64,000 nucleotides of DNA from Bacteroidales bacterium. Its GTDB lineage: Bacteria > Bacteroidota > Bacteroidia > Bacteroidales > Muribaculaceae. The notes under the pieces were generated by a model, which did no database searches, had not been told where the DNA came from, and worked only from the letters and a program-made list of their open reading frames with translations. Where the stretch lies: the NCBI GenBank assembly GCA_015061055.1, contig SUXH01000007.1, positions 1-64,000 of the forward strand. Direction: 5' to 3'. The position numbers and the translations under genes were made by a program. Positions 26,369-35,546 of this stretch are shown one piece after another; the stretch's first letter is position 1, and the number at the start of each line of letters is the position of its first letter.

Positions 26369-27001
26369 CTACATTGCGATACACCTTTTCAGAACCTCAA
26401 CAAATTCCTCTCCCGGCTTCACCAAAGCTGTTCCAAATCCACAAGTCGAAGCCGCATCAAGGTTTTTCTGCGAATCGTCTAAAAACAGTGTTTCCTGAGG
26501 TATGATTCCAAGATGCGACATTGCATATTCAAAAATTTTAATGGAAGGTTTTGCCGCTTTAGCTTCATACGACAACACCACTCCGTCAAAATAATCACTC
26601 ATCGACTTGCCACCTGCACCGAAATACTGCTTTATCCTGCCATTAATGTGAATAGGATTTGTGTTGGAAAGCAAATACACATTATATTTTTCTCGCAATT
26701 TCATCAATGCATCAAGTCGTGCCATAGGAATACCCACCAAAAAGCAACCAAAAGCCTCATCTATCTGTTCATCAGTAACTCCGCAAGGTAAATCTTTCTT
26801 CAGTTTAGAGTGAAACTCATCCACCCCTATCTGTCCTTCCTCGAGAGCAAGAAATACTCCTGTTTGAGAATACTCTCCAAACACATTCGCAGCATCAGTC
26901 ATCCCCAATGCTTCAAACGCGCGCACACAATCCTCTCTTTTCAGGTCCAATATCACGCCTCCAAGATCAAACAATAGATTTTTATAACTTGTTTTAGCCA
27001 T
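26369..27001 (-). CDS. HAD-superfamily hydrolase (YihX-like, subfamily IA)
   Basis: A 210-residue soluble phosphatase-like protein with the four HAD motifs: LFDLGGVILDL near residue 10 (nucleophile Asp; its second Asp position is replaced by Gly, as in YihX-type proteins), LLSNTNP, the Lys in AKPSIKIFEYA, and FLDDSQKNLDAA. YihX-type enzymes dephosphorylate sugar phosphates; the position before ribF raises the possibility of a role in flavin precursor dephosphorylation, but this is only context. First gene of the HAD-ribF-upp operon, divergent from rimP. Confidence 0.85.
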   Translation of the reverse strand: MAKTSYKNLLFDLGGVILDLKREDCVRAFEALGMTDAANVFGEYSQTGVFLALEEGQIGVDEFHSKLKKDLPCGVTDEQIDEAFGCFLVGIPMARLDALMKLREKYNVYLLSNTNPIHINGRIKQYFGAGGKSMSDYFDGVVLSYEAKAAKPSIKIFEYAMSHLGIIPQETLFLDDSQKNLDAASTCGFGTALVKPGEEFVEVLKRCIAM

Positions 27002-27217
27002 ATATCACTCAATATTCAAGGTGCCATTCTGCTACAACACCTTTAACCTCTGCAAAGTTAGGCATTTATTGTAATTACTCATCACACCCCGTATTCTTTT
27101 TTATACTTATTTCAAGCAAATGTTATTAATTCTTAAAAGATATTAATTTATCGTTTATTTTTCACTCTCCTTCACCAATTACCACTCACTTATAGCGTAT
27201 TTCTCACAAATATATCG

Positions 27218-27225
27218 TATATTTG
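27218..27225 (+). promoter_or_regulatory. Promoter -7 element of rimP-nusA-infB
   Basis: TATATTTG fits TAnnTTTG. The expected transcription start is near 27231, about 55 bases before rimP and only about a dozen bases before a terminator-like hairpin. Confidence 0.6.
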
Positions 27226-27242
27226 CACTTGGAATGGATGCG

Positions 27243-27270
27243 GAGGGGGCAGGATGCTCCCTCTTTTTTA
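27243..27270 (+). terminator. Attenuator-like hairpin in the rimP leader
   Basis: GAGGGGGC (27243-27250) pairs with GCTCCCTC (27256-27263), with one G-U wobble and a five-base loop, followed at once by six T. This is a textbook intrinsic terminator placed between promoter and rimP start, so it must be passed for the operon to be read. Confidence 0.75.
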
Positions 27271-27285
27271 TAACTTTTACACATT

Positions 27286-27753
27286 ATGATTGAAAAATCA
27301 GAACTAACAAAAGTAATTGAATCTGCTATCGAAGGAAGCGAGCTCTTTCTTGTCGACGTAGCAATAAGTCGAGACAACAACATTGTAGTAGAAATAGATT
27401 CAATGGACTGTGTGAGCATCGACGACTGCGCTAAGCTCACTAAAGCCATCGAAAGCCACTTCGATCGTGACACAGAAGATTACGAACTTGAAGTGGGTTC
27501 GGCCGGACTGACCTCACCTTTCAAGGTAAAACGACAATACGAAAAGTACATCGACGAAGAAGTCGAAGTACTCACAAAGGATGGACGCAAAATCAAAGGA
27601 ATTCTCAAAGAAGTTGCCGAAAACAACTTCGTGATCAGCACAACCAAGAAAGTGAAGCCTGAAGGAGCTAAACGACCGATACAAGTTTGCGAAGACGAGA
27701 CTTTTAATTATGACGAAATAAAATATACTAAATACTTGATTCAGTTTAAATAG
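27286..27753 (+). CDS. rimP: Ribosome maturation factor RimP
   Basis: A 155-residue protein needed for assembly of the 30S ribosomal subunit. It shows the N-terminal alpha-beta domain (VDVAISRDNNIVVEIDS, SIDDCAKLTKAIESHFD) with the conserved LEVGSAGLTSPFK segment (the family usually has EVSSPGL) and a C-terminal SH3-like domain (VEVLTKDGRKIKGILKEV). It opens the classic rimP-nusA-infB operon, with four bases to nusA. The operon leader carries a terminator-like hairpin, suggesting control of the whole operon by transcription termination. Confidence 0.92.
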   Translation: MIEKSELTKVIESAIEGSELFLVDVAISRDNNIVVEIDSMDCVSIDDCAKLTKAIESHFDRDTEDYELEVGSAGLTSPFKVKRQYEKYIDEEVEVLTKDGRKIKGILKEVAENNFVISTTKKVKPEGAKRPIQVCEDETFNYDEIKYTKYLIQFK

Positions 27754-27757
27754 AATT

Positions 27758-29029
27758 ATGGCAAAGAAAGTGGAAACCATCGATATGGTGGATAGATTTT
27801 CAGAGTTTAAAGAGCTGAAAAACATTGACAAGACAACTATGATTAGTGTCTTGGAAGAATCATTCCGTAGCGTAATCGCTAAAATGTTTGGTAGCGATGA
27901 AAACTTCGACGTGATTATGAACCCCGACAAGGGCGATTGTGAAATCTACCAGAACCTTACCATCGTTCCCGATGGTGAAGTTACCGATCCTGCGAAACAA
28001 ATCAGCCTCACCGATGCTAAGAACGACCCCGAAGATCCCGATCCCGATTGTGAGGTGGGCGAAGAACATACCAAGAAAATCGACTTCGCTAAGTTTGGTC
28101 GTCGAGCTATCTTGAATTTGCGTCAAACTCTTGCCAGCAAGATTCTTGATTTGCAAAAAGATGCTATATACTCTAAATTTAAGGAAATGGAAGGCGAAAT
28201 CGTTTCGGGCGAAGTGTACCAACTATGGAAAAAGGAAATTCTTCTTCTCGACGACGACAAGAACGAGCTTCTTCTTCCTAAAGACCAACAAATCCCTACC
28301 GATTTCTATCGCAAGGGCGAAACTGTTCGCGCCGTAATCGAACGCGTCGACAACCACAACAACAACCCTAAGATCATCGTTTCACGCACAAGCGACAACT
28401 TCTTGCGCCGACTATTCGAACTTGAAGTACCCGAAATACACGACGGTCTTATCGTAATTCGTGCTGTTGCCCGCATCCCGGGAGAAAGAGCTAAGATTGC
28501 CGTTGAAAGCTACGACGACCGCATCGATCCGGTTGGAGCTTGCGTAGGTGTAAAAGGTTCACGTATACATGGTATCGTTCGCGAATTGAAAAACGAAAAT
28601 ATCGACGTCATCCCTTACAGCAACAACCCTTACTTGCTTATCCAACGTGCTTTAAGTCCTGCTAAGGTGTCTACAATACGCCTCGACAACGAAACTATGC
28701 GCGCCGAAGTGTTCTTACACCCCGATGAAGTATCTCTTGCTATCGGTAAGGGTGGTTTAAACATCAAACTTGCATCTAAGCTTACAGGATACGAAATCGA
28801 CGTTTATCGCGATCTCGACGAAAACGATATCTATTTGGAAGAATTCAAAGACGAAATCGAACCATGGGTTATCGAAGCTCTTAGAAATATTGGTTGTGCT
28901 ACAGCTATGGCAGTACTCGACACTCCTCGTGAAAAACTAATCGAAAAAGCCGACTTGGAAGAAAGCACTATTGACCACGTCCTTGCTGTGCTTAGAGCAG
29001 AATACGAAGAAGAAACTTCCGAAGAATAA
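27758..29029 (+). CDS. nusA: Transcription termination/antitermination factor NusA
   Basis: A 423-residue RNA-polymerase-binding elongation factor. Visible parts: N-terminal polymerase-binding domain, S1 domain (GEIVSGEVYQLWKKEILLLD, about residues 145-205), two KH domains (DPVGACVGVKGSRI and VSLAIGKGGLNIKLA), and a single helical C-terminal repeat with an acidic end (EYEEETSEE). The domain order is typical, and the C-terminal region is shorter than in enterobacteria. It lies four bases after rimP. The hairpin in the operon leader could be the site where NusA influences its own synthesis, as proposed for other bacteria; for this genome that is inference. Confidence 0.95.
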   Translation: MAKKVETIDMVDRFSEFKELKNIDKTTMISVLEESFRSVIAKMFGSDENFDVIMNPDKGDCEIYQNLTIVPDGEVTDPAKQISLTDAKNDPEDPDPDCEVGEEHTKKIDFAKFGRRAILNLRQTLASKILDLQKDAIYSKFKEMEGEIVSGEVYQLWKKEILLLDDDKNELLLPKDQQIPTDFYRKGETVRAVIERVDNHNNNPKIIVSRTSDNFLRRLFELEVPEIHDGLIVIRAVARIPGERAKIAVESYDDRIDPVGACVGVKGSRIHGIVRELKNENIDVIPYSNNPYLLIQRALSPAKVSTIRLDNETMRAEVFLHPDEVSLAIGKGGLNIKLASKLTGYEIDVYRDLDENDIYLEEFKDEIEPWVIEALRNIGCATAMAVLDTPREKLIEKADLEESTIDHVLAVLRAEYEEETSEE

Positions 29030-29037
29030 AATCTCAT

Positions 29038-29069
29038 CGAAGAGTGAGGGGCGCACCCTCAACTCTTCG
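29038..29069 (+). terminator. Intercistronic hairpin between nusA and infB
   Basis: CGAAGAGTGAGGG (29038-29050) pairs with CCCTCAACTCTTCG (29056-29069), giving a 13-pair stem with one bulge. There is no T-run after it, so it is more likely a processing or stability element than a full terminator. Confidence 0.5.
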
Positions 29070-29131
29070 TTACAATATAGCGTGCGCTCTGTTTCATTAA
29101 AATTGATGTTCAAAAAACTTATTAAAAATTT

Positions 29132-31960
29132 ATGCCAGTAAAAATAAGTAAAGCAGCTAAAGAATTGAACGTAGGAACTCAATCGATAATTGATTTCCTC
29201 AGCAAGAACAACATCACTGTTGATTCTAACCCTAACACACGCATCAGCGACGAACAATACGAGTTGCTCAAAAGTGCGTTTAAGTCCGATCGCGACCAGA
29301 AAATCAAGTCGGAAGACTTCTTCAAAGGTCGTCAAAAGGAGAAAGTAAAACCAGTCAAGACCGAGCCGGTTGCAGAAGAAATCAAATCAACGGCTACTAT
29401 ACAAGCACCTAAGGTGTTAGGAAAAATCGACCTTTCTCAAGCAGGGAAACAAAAACCGGCTCTGGCTCCTCAACAACCTAAGAAAGAAGAGCCTAAGCCT
29501 GCTCCGGTAGCTCAAAAAAACGAGCCACAACCCAAAAAGGAACAACCCAAACCGGCTGAGCCTAAGAAAGAGGTAAAACCGGCTCCGATTCCTCAACAAC
29601 CCAAGAAAGAAACACCTAAGCCTGCCCCTCAACCTAAAAAAGAAGAGCCGGCTGTAGTCATTGAGAAAAAAGACGAAGAAGAAGTATTCTCTTTGGGTAC
29701 TCCTACACTGACCAACACTCCTAAGGTGATTGGTAAAATTGACTTGTCTACTCTCAATCAGCAGACTCGTCCTAAGAAAAAATCAAAGGAAGAAAAACTC
29801 AACGAACGTATTGCAAAAGGCAAGAATCAACAATCAGCACGCGCTGCCGCAAACGGTGAAACTGGCGACCGCAAAAAGCGCAAGCGCATAGGCAAAGAAA
29901 AAATTGACATCGAAAAGAGCGCAAAACAAATCAACAACGAAAATCCACGCAAGGAACAAAAACAAAACAATAACAACAATACCCCTAACCCACAACAAGC
30001 TACTCAAGGCAAGCGAAACAAGGACAAGAACAAGGCTAAACGACCTTTCAAGCCCGAGGTAAGCGAAGAAGATGTACAAAAGCAAGTAAAAGAAACTCTT
30101 GCTCGACTCACTTCTAAGCCAAGCAAGAAAGCAGCTAAGTGGCGTAAAGAAAAACGTGATGCTGTGAACGAACGTGAGCGCGAAGCAGCCGAAATGCAAG
30201 CAGCCGAAGGTAAAATCCTTAAACTCACCGAATTCGTTACAGCCAACGACCTTGCTGTTATGATGGACGTTCCTATCAACAAGGTTATCGGTACTTGTAT
30301 GAGCATCGGAGTAATGGTTTCTATCAACCAACGCCTTGATGCCGAAACTATCAACATCGTTGCCGAAGAATTCGGATTCCAAACCGAATTTGTAAGTTCT
30401 GAAGTAGTAAATGCTATCACTACCGAAGAAGACAAGGAAGAAGACCTCGAACCACGTCCACCGGTAGTCACTGTAATGGGACACGTCGACCATGGTAAAA
30501 CATCGCTACTCGACTACATCCGCAATGCCAATGTTATCGCAGGCGAAGCTGGGGGTATCACTCAGCACATCGGCGCTTACAACGTGAAACTTGCTAACGG
30601 CCGACGCATCACATTCCTCGACACTCCGGGACACGAAGCCTTCACTGCTATGCGTGCTCGTGGAGCTAAAGTTACCGACATCGTTATCGTTATCGTTGCT
30701 GCCGACGACAATATTATGCCTCAAACAGTGGAAGCTATCAACCACGCTTCGGCTGCCGGTGTTCCTATCGTGTTTGCAATCAACAAGATCGACAAACCTA
30801 CTGCCAACCCTGAAAAAATCAAGGAAGGACTTGCCAATATGAACTATCTTGTAGAAGATTGGGGCGGTAAGTACCAATCTCAAGACATCTCGGCTAAGAA
30901 AGGTATAGGCGTCGACGAACTTATGGAAAAGGTGCTTCTCGAAGCCGATATGCTTGAACTGAAAGCCAACCCTAACCGTCAAGCATCAGGTTCAATCATC
31001 GAATCCACTCTCGACAAGGGACGAGGATACGTTGCCACTGTACTCGTTCAAAATGGTACGCTTAAGATGGGTGATATCATTCTTGCCGGTACTCACTATG
31101 GTAAAATCAAGGCTATGTTCAACGAACGTAACCAACGCATACAAAAAGTAGGTCCGGCAGAACCGGTGCTTATACTCGGATTGAACGGTGCTCCTACTGC
31201 CGGTGACACATTCAACGTAATGGACACCGAACAAGAAGCTCGAGAAATCGCCAATAAGCGCGAACAGCTACAACGCGAACAAGGTCTACGTACTCAAAAA
31301 CGTATCACTCTTGAAGATATCGGTCGTCGTAAGGCTCTTGGCAGCTTCAACGAACTTAACATCATCGTCAAAGGTGACGTGGACGGTTCTATCGAAGCTT
31401 TGACCGATGCACTTATCAAACTTTCTACTCCTGAAGTACAAGTTAACGTGATTCACAAGGCTGTGGGTGCTATCACTGAGAGCGACGTTGTTCTTGCTTC
31501 TGCTTCCGATGCCTACATCATCGGATTCCAAGTACGACCTTCACAAGCCGCACGCCGTCTTGCCGAAAATGAAGGGGTCGACATTCGCCTTTACTCTATC
31601 ATCTACTCAGCTATTGAAGATGTCAAAGATGCTATGGAAGGTATGCTTGAACCCGAAACTAAGGAAGAAATCCTTGGTACAGCCGAAGTACTTCAAACCT
31701 ATCGCATCTCTAAGGTGGGTACCATCGCCGGTGCTATCGTACGCGACGGTAAGGTTAAAAAGAACTGTAAGGTACGCGTAATTCGCGATGGTATCGTGCG
31801 CTACACAGGCGATCTTGGTTCATTGAAACGTTTCAAGGACGACGTAAAGGAAGTATCTACAGGATTCGACTGCGGCCTTAGTGTTGCCGGATACAACGAT
31901 ATTATGGAAGGCGATATGATCGAATCATTCGAAATCGTTCAAGTTAAGAAAAAGCTATAA
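29132..31960 (+). CDS. infB: Translation initiation factor IF-2
   Basis: A 942-residue GTPase that brings fMet-tRNA to the 30S subunit. After an N-terminal IF2N module ([22 protein letters not shown] region) there are about 300 residues of low-complexity Lys/Pro/Glu/Gln-rich sequence with repeated [10 protein letters not shown]-like units. The G domain starts at GHVDHGKT (residues 450-457) and continues with DTPGHEAF and NKID; C-terminal domains II-IV follow. Frame and length are typical for Bacteroidota, where the N-terminal linker is long and variable. Separated from nusA by about 100 bases with a hairpin, and closed by a strong terminator at 31985-32020. Confidence 0.96.
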   Translation: MPVKISKAAKELNVGTQSIIDFLSKNNITVDSNPNTRISDEQYELLKSAFKSDRDQKIKSEDFFKGRQKEKVKPVKTEPVAEEIKSTATIQAPKVLGKIDLSQAGKQKPALAPQQPKKEEPKPAPVAQKNEPQPKKEQPKPAEPKKEVKPAPIPQQPKKETPKPAPQPKKEEPAVVIEKKDEEEVFSLGTPTLTNTPKVIGKIDLSTLNQQTRPKKKSKEEKLNERIAKGKNQQSARAAANGETGDRKKRKRIGKEKIDIEKSAKQINNENPRKEQKQNNNNNTPNPQQATQGKRNKDKNKAKRPFKPEVSEEDVQKQVKETLARLTSKPSKKAAKWRKEKRDAVNEREREAAEMQAAEGKILKLTEFVTANDLAVMMDVPINKVIGTCMSIGVMVSINQRLDAETINIVAEEFGFQTEFVSSEVVNAITTEEDKEEDLEPRPPVVTVMGHVDHGKTSLLDYIRNANVIAGEAGGITQHIGAYNVKLANGRRITFLDTPGHEAFTAMRARGAKVTDIVIVIVAADDNIMPQTVEAINHASAAGVPIVFAINKIDKPTANPEKIKEGLANMNYLVEDWGGKYQSQDISAKKGIGVDELMEKVLLEADMLELKANPNRQASGSIIESTLDKGRGYVATVLVQNGTLKMGDIILAGTHYGKIKAMFNERNQRIQKVGPAEPVLILGLNGAPTAGDTFNVMDTEQEAREIANKREQLQREQGLRTQKRITLEDIGRRKALGSFNELNIIVKGDVDGSIEALTDALIKLSTPEVQVNVIHKAVGAITESDVVLASASDAYIIGFQVRPSQAARRLAENEGVDIRLYSIIYSAIEDVKDAMEGMLEPETKEEILGTAEVLQTYRISKVGTIAGAIVRDGKVKKNCKVRVIRDGIVRYTGDLGSLKRFKDDVKEVSTGFDCGLSVAGYNDIMEGDMIESFEIVQVKKKL

Positions 31961-31984
31961 GAACTTCTATAACTCAATTATATT

Positions 31985-32020
31985 AAGGCAATATATCATC
32001 AAGGTATATTGCCTTTTTTA
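31985..32020 (+). terminator. Intrinsic terminator of the rimP-nusA-infB operon
   Basis: AAGGCAATATA (31985-31995) with TATATTGCCTT (32005-32015), an 11-pair perfect stem, followed by a T run. It lies just 25 bases after the infB stop and 16 bases before folK. Confidence 0.85.
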
Positions 32021-32035
32021 AAAACCACACACTCT

Positions 32036-32494
32036 ATGAAATATTACCTCAATATCGGGAGCAACCTTGGTGACAGAAATCAAAACCTTCTCTCTGCCAT
32101 TCAAACCCTCGAAAGCAAATTGCAAGCCACAGCACAAGCAAGTAGCATCATCGAGAGTACAGCATGGGGATTCGACAGCGACAACACATTTCTCAATATA
32201 GGAATAGCCATCGATAGCGACATCATTCCCGAAGAAATGCTTCGTATCACTCAGAGCATAGAGAGAAATCTCGGCTCCTCCACACATCGCAACCCTGACG
32301 GCTCCTATTGCGATCGACTCATTGACATTGATTTAATAGCAGTTGACGAAGAAACTATTGAGAGCGAAAATCTCACCATTCCACACCCACGAATGCACTT
32401 ACGTGAGTTTGTGCTTGCACCTATGGCACAGCTCGCACCACATTGGAATCACCCCATTCTTCACAAAACCGCATCACAACTCTTAGATAAGTAA
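32036..32494 (+). CDS. folK: 2-amino-4-hydroxy-6-hydroxymethyldihydropteridine diphosphokinase
   Basis: A 152-residue folate-pathway enzyme that transfers diphosphate from ATP to 6-hydroxymethyl-dihydropterin. The family hallmarks are YLNIGSNLGDR at the N-terminus, the DRLIDIDLI metal-site motif near residue 95, and IPHPRMHLREFVLAPM. I chose the ATG at 32036 (MKYYLNIG); an upstream in-frame ATG lies inside the infB terminator. With that terminator in front, it must have either a nearby promoter, which I could not identify, or depend on read-through. Confidence 0.93.
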   Translation: MKYYLNIGSNLGDRNQNLLSAIQTLESKLQATAQASSIIESTAWGFDSDNTFLNIGIAIDSDIIPEEMLRITQSIERNLGSSTHRNPDGSYCDRLIDIDLIAVDEETIESENLTIPHPRMHLREFVLAPMAQLAPHWNHPILHKTASQLLDK

Positions 32495-32514
32495 AACAAA
32501 CACCATAAACAGAT

Positions 32515-32601
32515 AACCTTTAGTTCGAGAGCAAGCGAGGAATGTGTGTTGAACGCCATCGAAGCGCAAGTTCGGTGAAACCGACCGAGACTTGTCTCAA
32601 C
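32515..32601 (-). repeat. Dispersed repeat A, copy 1 (inverted relative to 46041-46126)
   Basis: The reverse complement of 46041-46126 matches this stretch over its whole length with few differences, including the string GGTGAAACCGACCGAGAC. Both copies lie in intergenic or broken-gene sequence. Confidence 0.8.
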
Positions 32602-32708
32602 CTTCAGTTCGTGGTTTACCGTAACCCCTAAGATGAGCCACGTGAACCTTCATCTCGAGGAAAAACGCCCGAAGGGTATTTTTAATACTTATTTTTTATT
32701 GAGAAAAT

Positions 32709-32803
32709 GGACGAAAAACATCGATGAAATCGTGTTTTTTGAATTTGCGTACTTTTTGCGTACTATTTTTCTTGGTGTTTCCATTGCCGGATTTGTATTT
32801 TTG
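32709..32803 (+). promoter_or_regulatory. Shared upstream block and promoter, copy 1
   Basis: A block (32709-32775) nearly identical to 33688-33751 and 43924-43991. It contains GAATTTGCGTACT followed by a second GCGTACT exactly 11 bases on, and ends in TTGG, where the -33 element falls. The -7 element TATTTTTG is at 32796-32803, 21 bases after the TTG. The spacing is the same in all three copies. Confidence 0.7.
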
Positions 32804-32833
32804 CATCAGTTGAAACTTAAAACGTAATATTTT

Positions 32834-33607
32834 ATGAATACAAAGAAAATGATATTATCGGTGATTATGTTTTGCACAGTCATAATGGTGTCGGCCAATG
32901 TCAACGACACTTGTACACAAATGCCAAGAACACAAGAAATGTTCCAAAAGGATTTGGAAAGATTCGTTGAAGAAACGCAAAAAGATATGTTGGCTCAAAA
33001 GATTATCCCTGTAGATTCGACCCACCTATTAAACGAAGCTCAGAAAAAATCATTGCAAGAAGCTAAGGTTTTGGCAAAAAAGAGACATTACAAAATAAAA
33101 CTTCCTATTGAATTAAATAATATTATTGGCGATTCGTCCAACAATAAACGTTATGAATCTCTTATTAATTTGGAAGATGCATATTTTATTAAGGTTGGAG
33201 ATAGTATCGCAAATCTTGTAATACCTATGCAAGCAAAAGTTGATACTCTAACTATCAACTCAAGTTTGAACATCACAATGAATCTTGATAAAGATAAGTA
33301 TTCTGTTGTACGTACATTTTTCACTCTACAAGGTGAAGGAAGTACAAAATATATGTGTATGCAATCAAGTGTAAACGGTTTCCTTAGCAGTACTTTATTT
33401 TTAGAGGGAGATAGCATTATTGACGAAGTGAAAGGTAAAGATTATGATAAAGCTGGATTATATTCGGAGAAAATAATTCATCAAAACAAATCTATGAATT
33501 TATATATAACTGCAACTCCAAAACCCACTATAGAAGAACTTAATAAAAGTATTTCGAAACAAGTTACAATAAACCCCAAGATTCTTTTGAGTAAAAATCG
33601 ATATTAA
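32834..33607 (+). CDS. Secreted protein of a mosaic family (member 1)
   Basis: A 257-residue protein with a cleavable signal peptide (MNTKKMILSV... ending about VSA, residue 21). The first 45 residues, including the signal and QMPRTQEMFQKDLERF, are nearly identical to those of the gene at 44052, at DNA as well as protein level, but the rest has diverged strongly. A middle segment (LPIELNNIIGD) aligns loosely with LPQELNLLIGD in the other two members. No known domain. The upstream block is shared too, so the conserved unit is promoter plus signal peptide plus N-terminal segment. Function unknown; probably periplasmic or extracellular. Confidence 0.7.
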   Translation: MNTKKMILSVIMFCTVIMVSANVNDTCTQMPRTQEMFQKDLERFVEETQKDMLAQKIIPVDSTHLLNEAQKKSLQEAKVLAKKRHYKIKLPIELNNIIGDSSNNKRYESLINLEDAYFIKVGDSIANLVIPMQAKVDTLTINSSLNITMNLDKDKYSVVRTFFTLQGEGSTKYMCMQSSVNGFLSSTLFLEGDSIIDEVKGKDYDKAGLYSEKIIHQNKSMNLYITATPKPTIEELNKSISKQVTINPKILLSKNRY

Positions 33608-33687
33608 ACGAGTTATAAATAATCAATTATTCAATGGGACTCCAAAAAGAAACGTTTACTAAATAGCTACAACACCCGGAAGAGAGG

Positions 33688-33779
33688 GAGAAAAACATCG
33701 ATGAAATCGTGTTTTTTGAATTTGCGTACTTTTTGCATACTTTTTTCTTGGAAATAAGCATTTATTCATAGTAACTTTG
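33688..33779 (+). promoter_or_regulatory. Shared upstream block and promoter, copy 2
   Basis: The block runs to TTGG at 33751, with one base changed in the second half of the repeat (GCATACT instead of GCGTACT). Sequence identity with copies 1 and 3 stops just after the -33 element, yet the -7 element TAACTTTG (33772-33779) keeps the 21-base spacing. It serves the DUF4251 gene. Confidence 0.7.
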
Positions 33780-33806
33780 TAAAAACAAAACAAAAACATC
33801 TTCATT

Positions 33807-34475
33807 ATGAAAAAAATAATTCTATCAATAATAATGGTTCTTGCGGTAGGAATAAGTGCAATAGCGCAAGAAAATACTGACACTTCAACTCGTAAACTTT
33901 CTAAAAAGGAGCAAAAAGAACTTGAGAAAAAGAAAAAAGCACAAGAAGACTCCATCGCCCACGCAGATGCTGTTGAAGCTATAAATAATGGGGTATATAT
34001 CCTTATTGTTGACAAGACAATGAATAAAGTTATCCACGAAAAAGATCGTCGTTTCAACTTTATAATCGTAGAAAACGATAAGATTCTTATCCAAACCGGT
34101 AGTGAGCTCACCTATGGTGGAAATAATAATCTTGGGGGTATTACCATTATATCTAATATAGTGGGAGACATTAAAACCGAAGAAAAAAAGAATGGACAAG
34201 TGAATTCCAAATTTAGAGTAATCGACGAATACCTATCGGGCGACGTAAAAGTTAAACTTAACAAGAAAAGTAATTATGGAGAAATAAGTGTTCTCGACCT
34301 AAAGACAGGTCAGAACGCAATATTCTTAGGATATTTTTTACCTTTCTCTCAACAGCTCGTAGGCGAAATCATTGAAATAGGCAAGCTGTTCACACCTCAA
34401 GGTTGGGACGCTTTCAGCCTCGGGAAGAAACGTGATGTAGGCTCTTTAATGGACTATCTCACAGGCGCAAGATAG
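33807..34475 (+). CDS. DUF4251 family exported protein (copy 1)
   Basis: A 222-residue protein: signal peptide (MKKIILSIIM..., cleavage about AIAQ, residue 21), a short charged helix (KLSKKEQKELEKKKKAQED), then a beta-rich DUF4251 domain with the typical GGITI and FxPFSQQLVG segments. DUF4251 proteins are small periplasmic proteins found almost only in Bacteroidota, with no known role. A paralogue lies at 40369. The DNA coding for the charged helix is almost identical in the two, while the rest has diverged, which points to recent exchange or strong constraint on that segment. Driven by the shared upstream block. Confidence 0.8.
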   Translation: MKKIILSIIMVLAVGISAIAQENTDTSTRKLSKKEQKELEKKKKAQEDSIAHADAVEAINNGVYILIVDKTMNKVIHEKDRRFNFIIVENDKILIQTGSELTYGGNNNLGGITIISNIVGDIKTEEKKNGQVNSKFRVIDEYLSGDVKVKLNKKSNYGEISVLDLKTGQNAIFLGYFLPFSQQLVGEIIEIGKLFTPQGWDAFSLGKKRDVGSLMDYLTGAR

Positions 34476-34500
34476 CCCAACTGTTAAAGCCCTCTACTTT

Positions 34501-34920
34501 CTACATTAAGCACAACATTTGTCGGAGTTTCGACTCCACACTCCTAACCATCGTAGCATTTCGCGCTACGATGGTTTTTGCTTGCTGTTGTGGTGAATAA
34601 AGTTCCTCCAACACACTACACACCACAAATTCCTCGATGAAATGGTATATTCTGTCCCTGCTACGCTCAGGCACTCTATCGGCGTGCATCACTATTCTCA
34701 CTATATCATCCGATTGTTCCACATCGCTCACATATCCCGCAAACCGACATGAGAAATCTATTATTTTCAACCATATAACTCCATCAACATCGGCATTCGA
34801 CATAGGATTAACTATCGGTGGCAGTGTGGCAAGATTGGTTGTGTCATTCCAAGCACATTGAGCAGCGATTTTCTTTTTGATTGACTCAAAACTAAGTCCC
34901 ACCATAAATATATTTTCCAT
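34501..34920 (-). CDS. Conserved hypothetical protein
   Basis: A protein of about 139 residues. I chose the internal ATG at 34920 (MENIFMVGLSFESIKKK) because the longer frame to 35016 overlaps the end of the gene upstream and adds 32 unlikely residues. It appears soluble, with a mixed alpha/beta sequence and a helical C-terminus. No domain recognised. It follows the next gene by 4 bases and is likely cotranscribed with it. Confidence 0.5.
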   Translation of the reverse strand: MENIFMVGLSFESIKKKIAAQCAWNDTTNLATLPPIVNPMSNADVDGVIWLKIIDFSCRFAGYVSDVEQSDDIVRIVMHADRVPERSRDRIYHFIEEFVVCSVLEELYSPQQQAKTIVARNATMVRSVESKLRQMLCLM

Positions 34921-34924
34921 AGTA

Positions 34925-35323
34925 TTAAGCAATATTATATAGGTATTTGTAACAATATTCGGGCGATAAATAAAACCTACTTGCACGCTTCTCGGCAAGC
35001 ACTCGCGATAGTGCATGCCCCATGTTTAAGTAAGGTCGTTCACGCATTTCAGCCTCAACAAGATCCAGTAACTCCAACCACATCTGCCTACGAAGTGAGA
35101 GTCTAAAACCATTAAACCGATGCCTTCTACCCGATGAAAGCACCTTATAAGCATGTTCATAACTCACGTGAAATCGAGGGTGCGATTCGTGAATCACACG
35201 TTCAACCACCTTACGGCGATTCACTGCACCATTCTTTGCATATTCTTCCTTTAATTTCTTCTTGTAGGAAGCCACAAGCTCTCTGTTTCTCATCTCGAGA
35301 AGTTCATTACTGCGTTGTTTCAT
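34925..35323 (-). CDS. Small basic protein, possible DNA-binding
   Basis: A protein of about 132 residues, strongly basic and helical (RNRELVASYKKKLKEEY, RRKVVERVIHES, RHRFNGFRLSLRRQMW). The repeated pattern HVSYEHAYKVLSSG and YLSPEYCYKYL suggests two related helical hairpins, each ending in a Y-Y/K-L element like a recognition helix. The start at 35323 is preferred over an upstream GTG at 35407. No known family is recognised; binding to nucleic acid is inferred from charge and pattern only. Divergent from aroQ. Confidence 0.5.
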   Translation of the reverse strand: MKQRSNELLEMRNRELVASYKKKLKEEYAKNGAVNRRKVVERVIHESHPRFHVSYEHAYKVLSSGRRHRFNGFRLSLRRQMWLELLDLVEAEMRERPYLNMGHALSRVLAEKRASRFYLSPEYCYKYLYNIA

Positions 35324-35516
35324 AGTATTACAATTATTTTTGGCATTACGCCACAAAGATAATATCATTTTTGGGTATTCACAAACTTTTCTTTGGTATT
35401 TTACCACACATTATCCCTTTTAACCTCTCGCCTAATCTTCTTACTCTTTCACCCACTCTTTACCTTTTCAATCAACTTTTATTCGATATATTTCTCTATT
35501 TCTATCAATTAATCAC

Positions 35517-35524
35517 TAACTTTG
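35517..35524 (+). promoter_or_regulatory. Promoter -7 element of aroQ
   Basis: TAACTTTG, 22 bases before the aroQ start codon. Confidence 0.5.
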
Positions 35525-35546
35525 CAAATTATTAATAGCAACGATT

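Larger units (their letters stand above)
32495..32833. other. Intergenic region: dispersed repeat and operator-like block
   Basis: 32515-32601 is an inverted copy of 46041-46126. At about 32658-32675 lies AACGCCCGAAGGGT, the complement of a core also present at 46171 and 51209. From 32709 onwards comes the shared upstream block that drives the next gene. An open frame across the region (from 32633) is judged non-coding. Confidence 0.6.

Noticed and set aside
29834-30493. 219-residue minus-strand frame inside infB
   Set aside because: Phe/Leu/Ser-rich antisense shadow of the Lys/Glu-rich IF-2 linker.
32633-32827. Open frame whose end (FFEFAYFLRTIFLG...) matches that of a frame at 43807-44043
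   Set aside because: The similarity comes from the duplicated promoter block. A one-base length difference between copies breaks the shared frame, the promoter elements lie inside it, and the 5' parts are unrelated.
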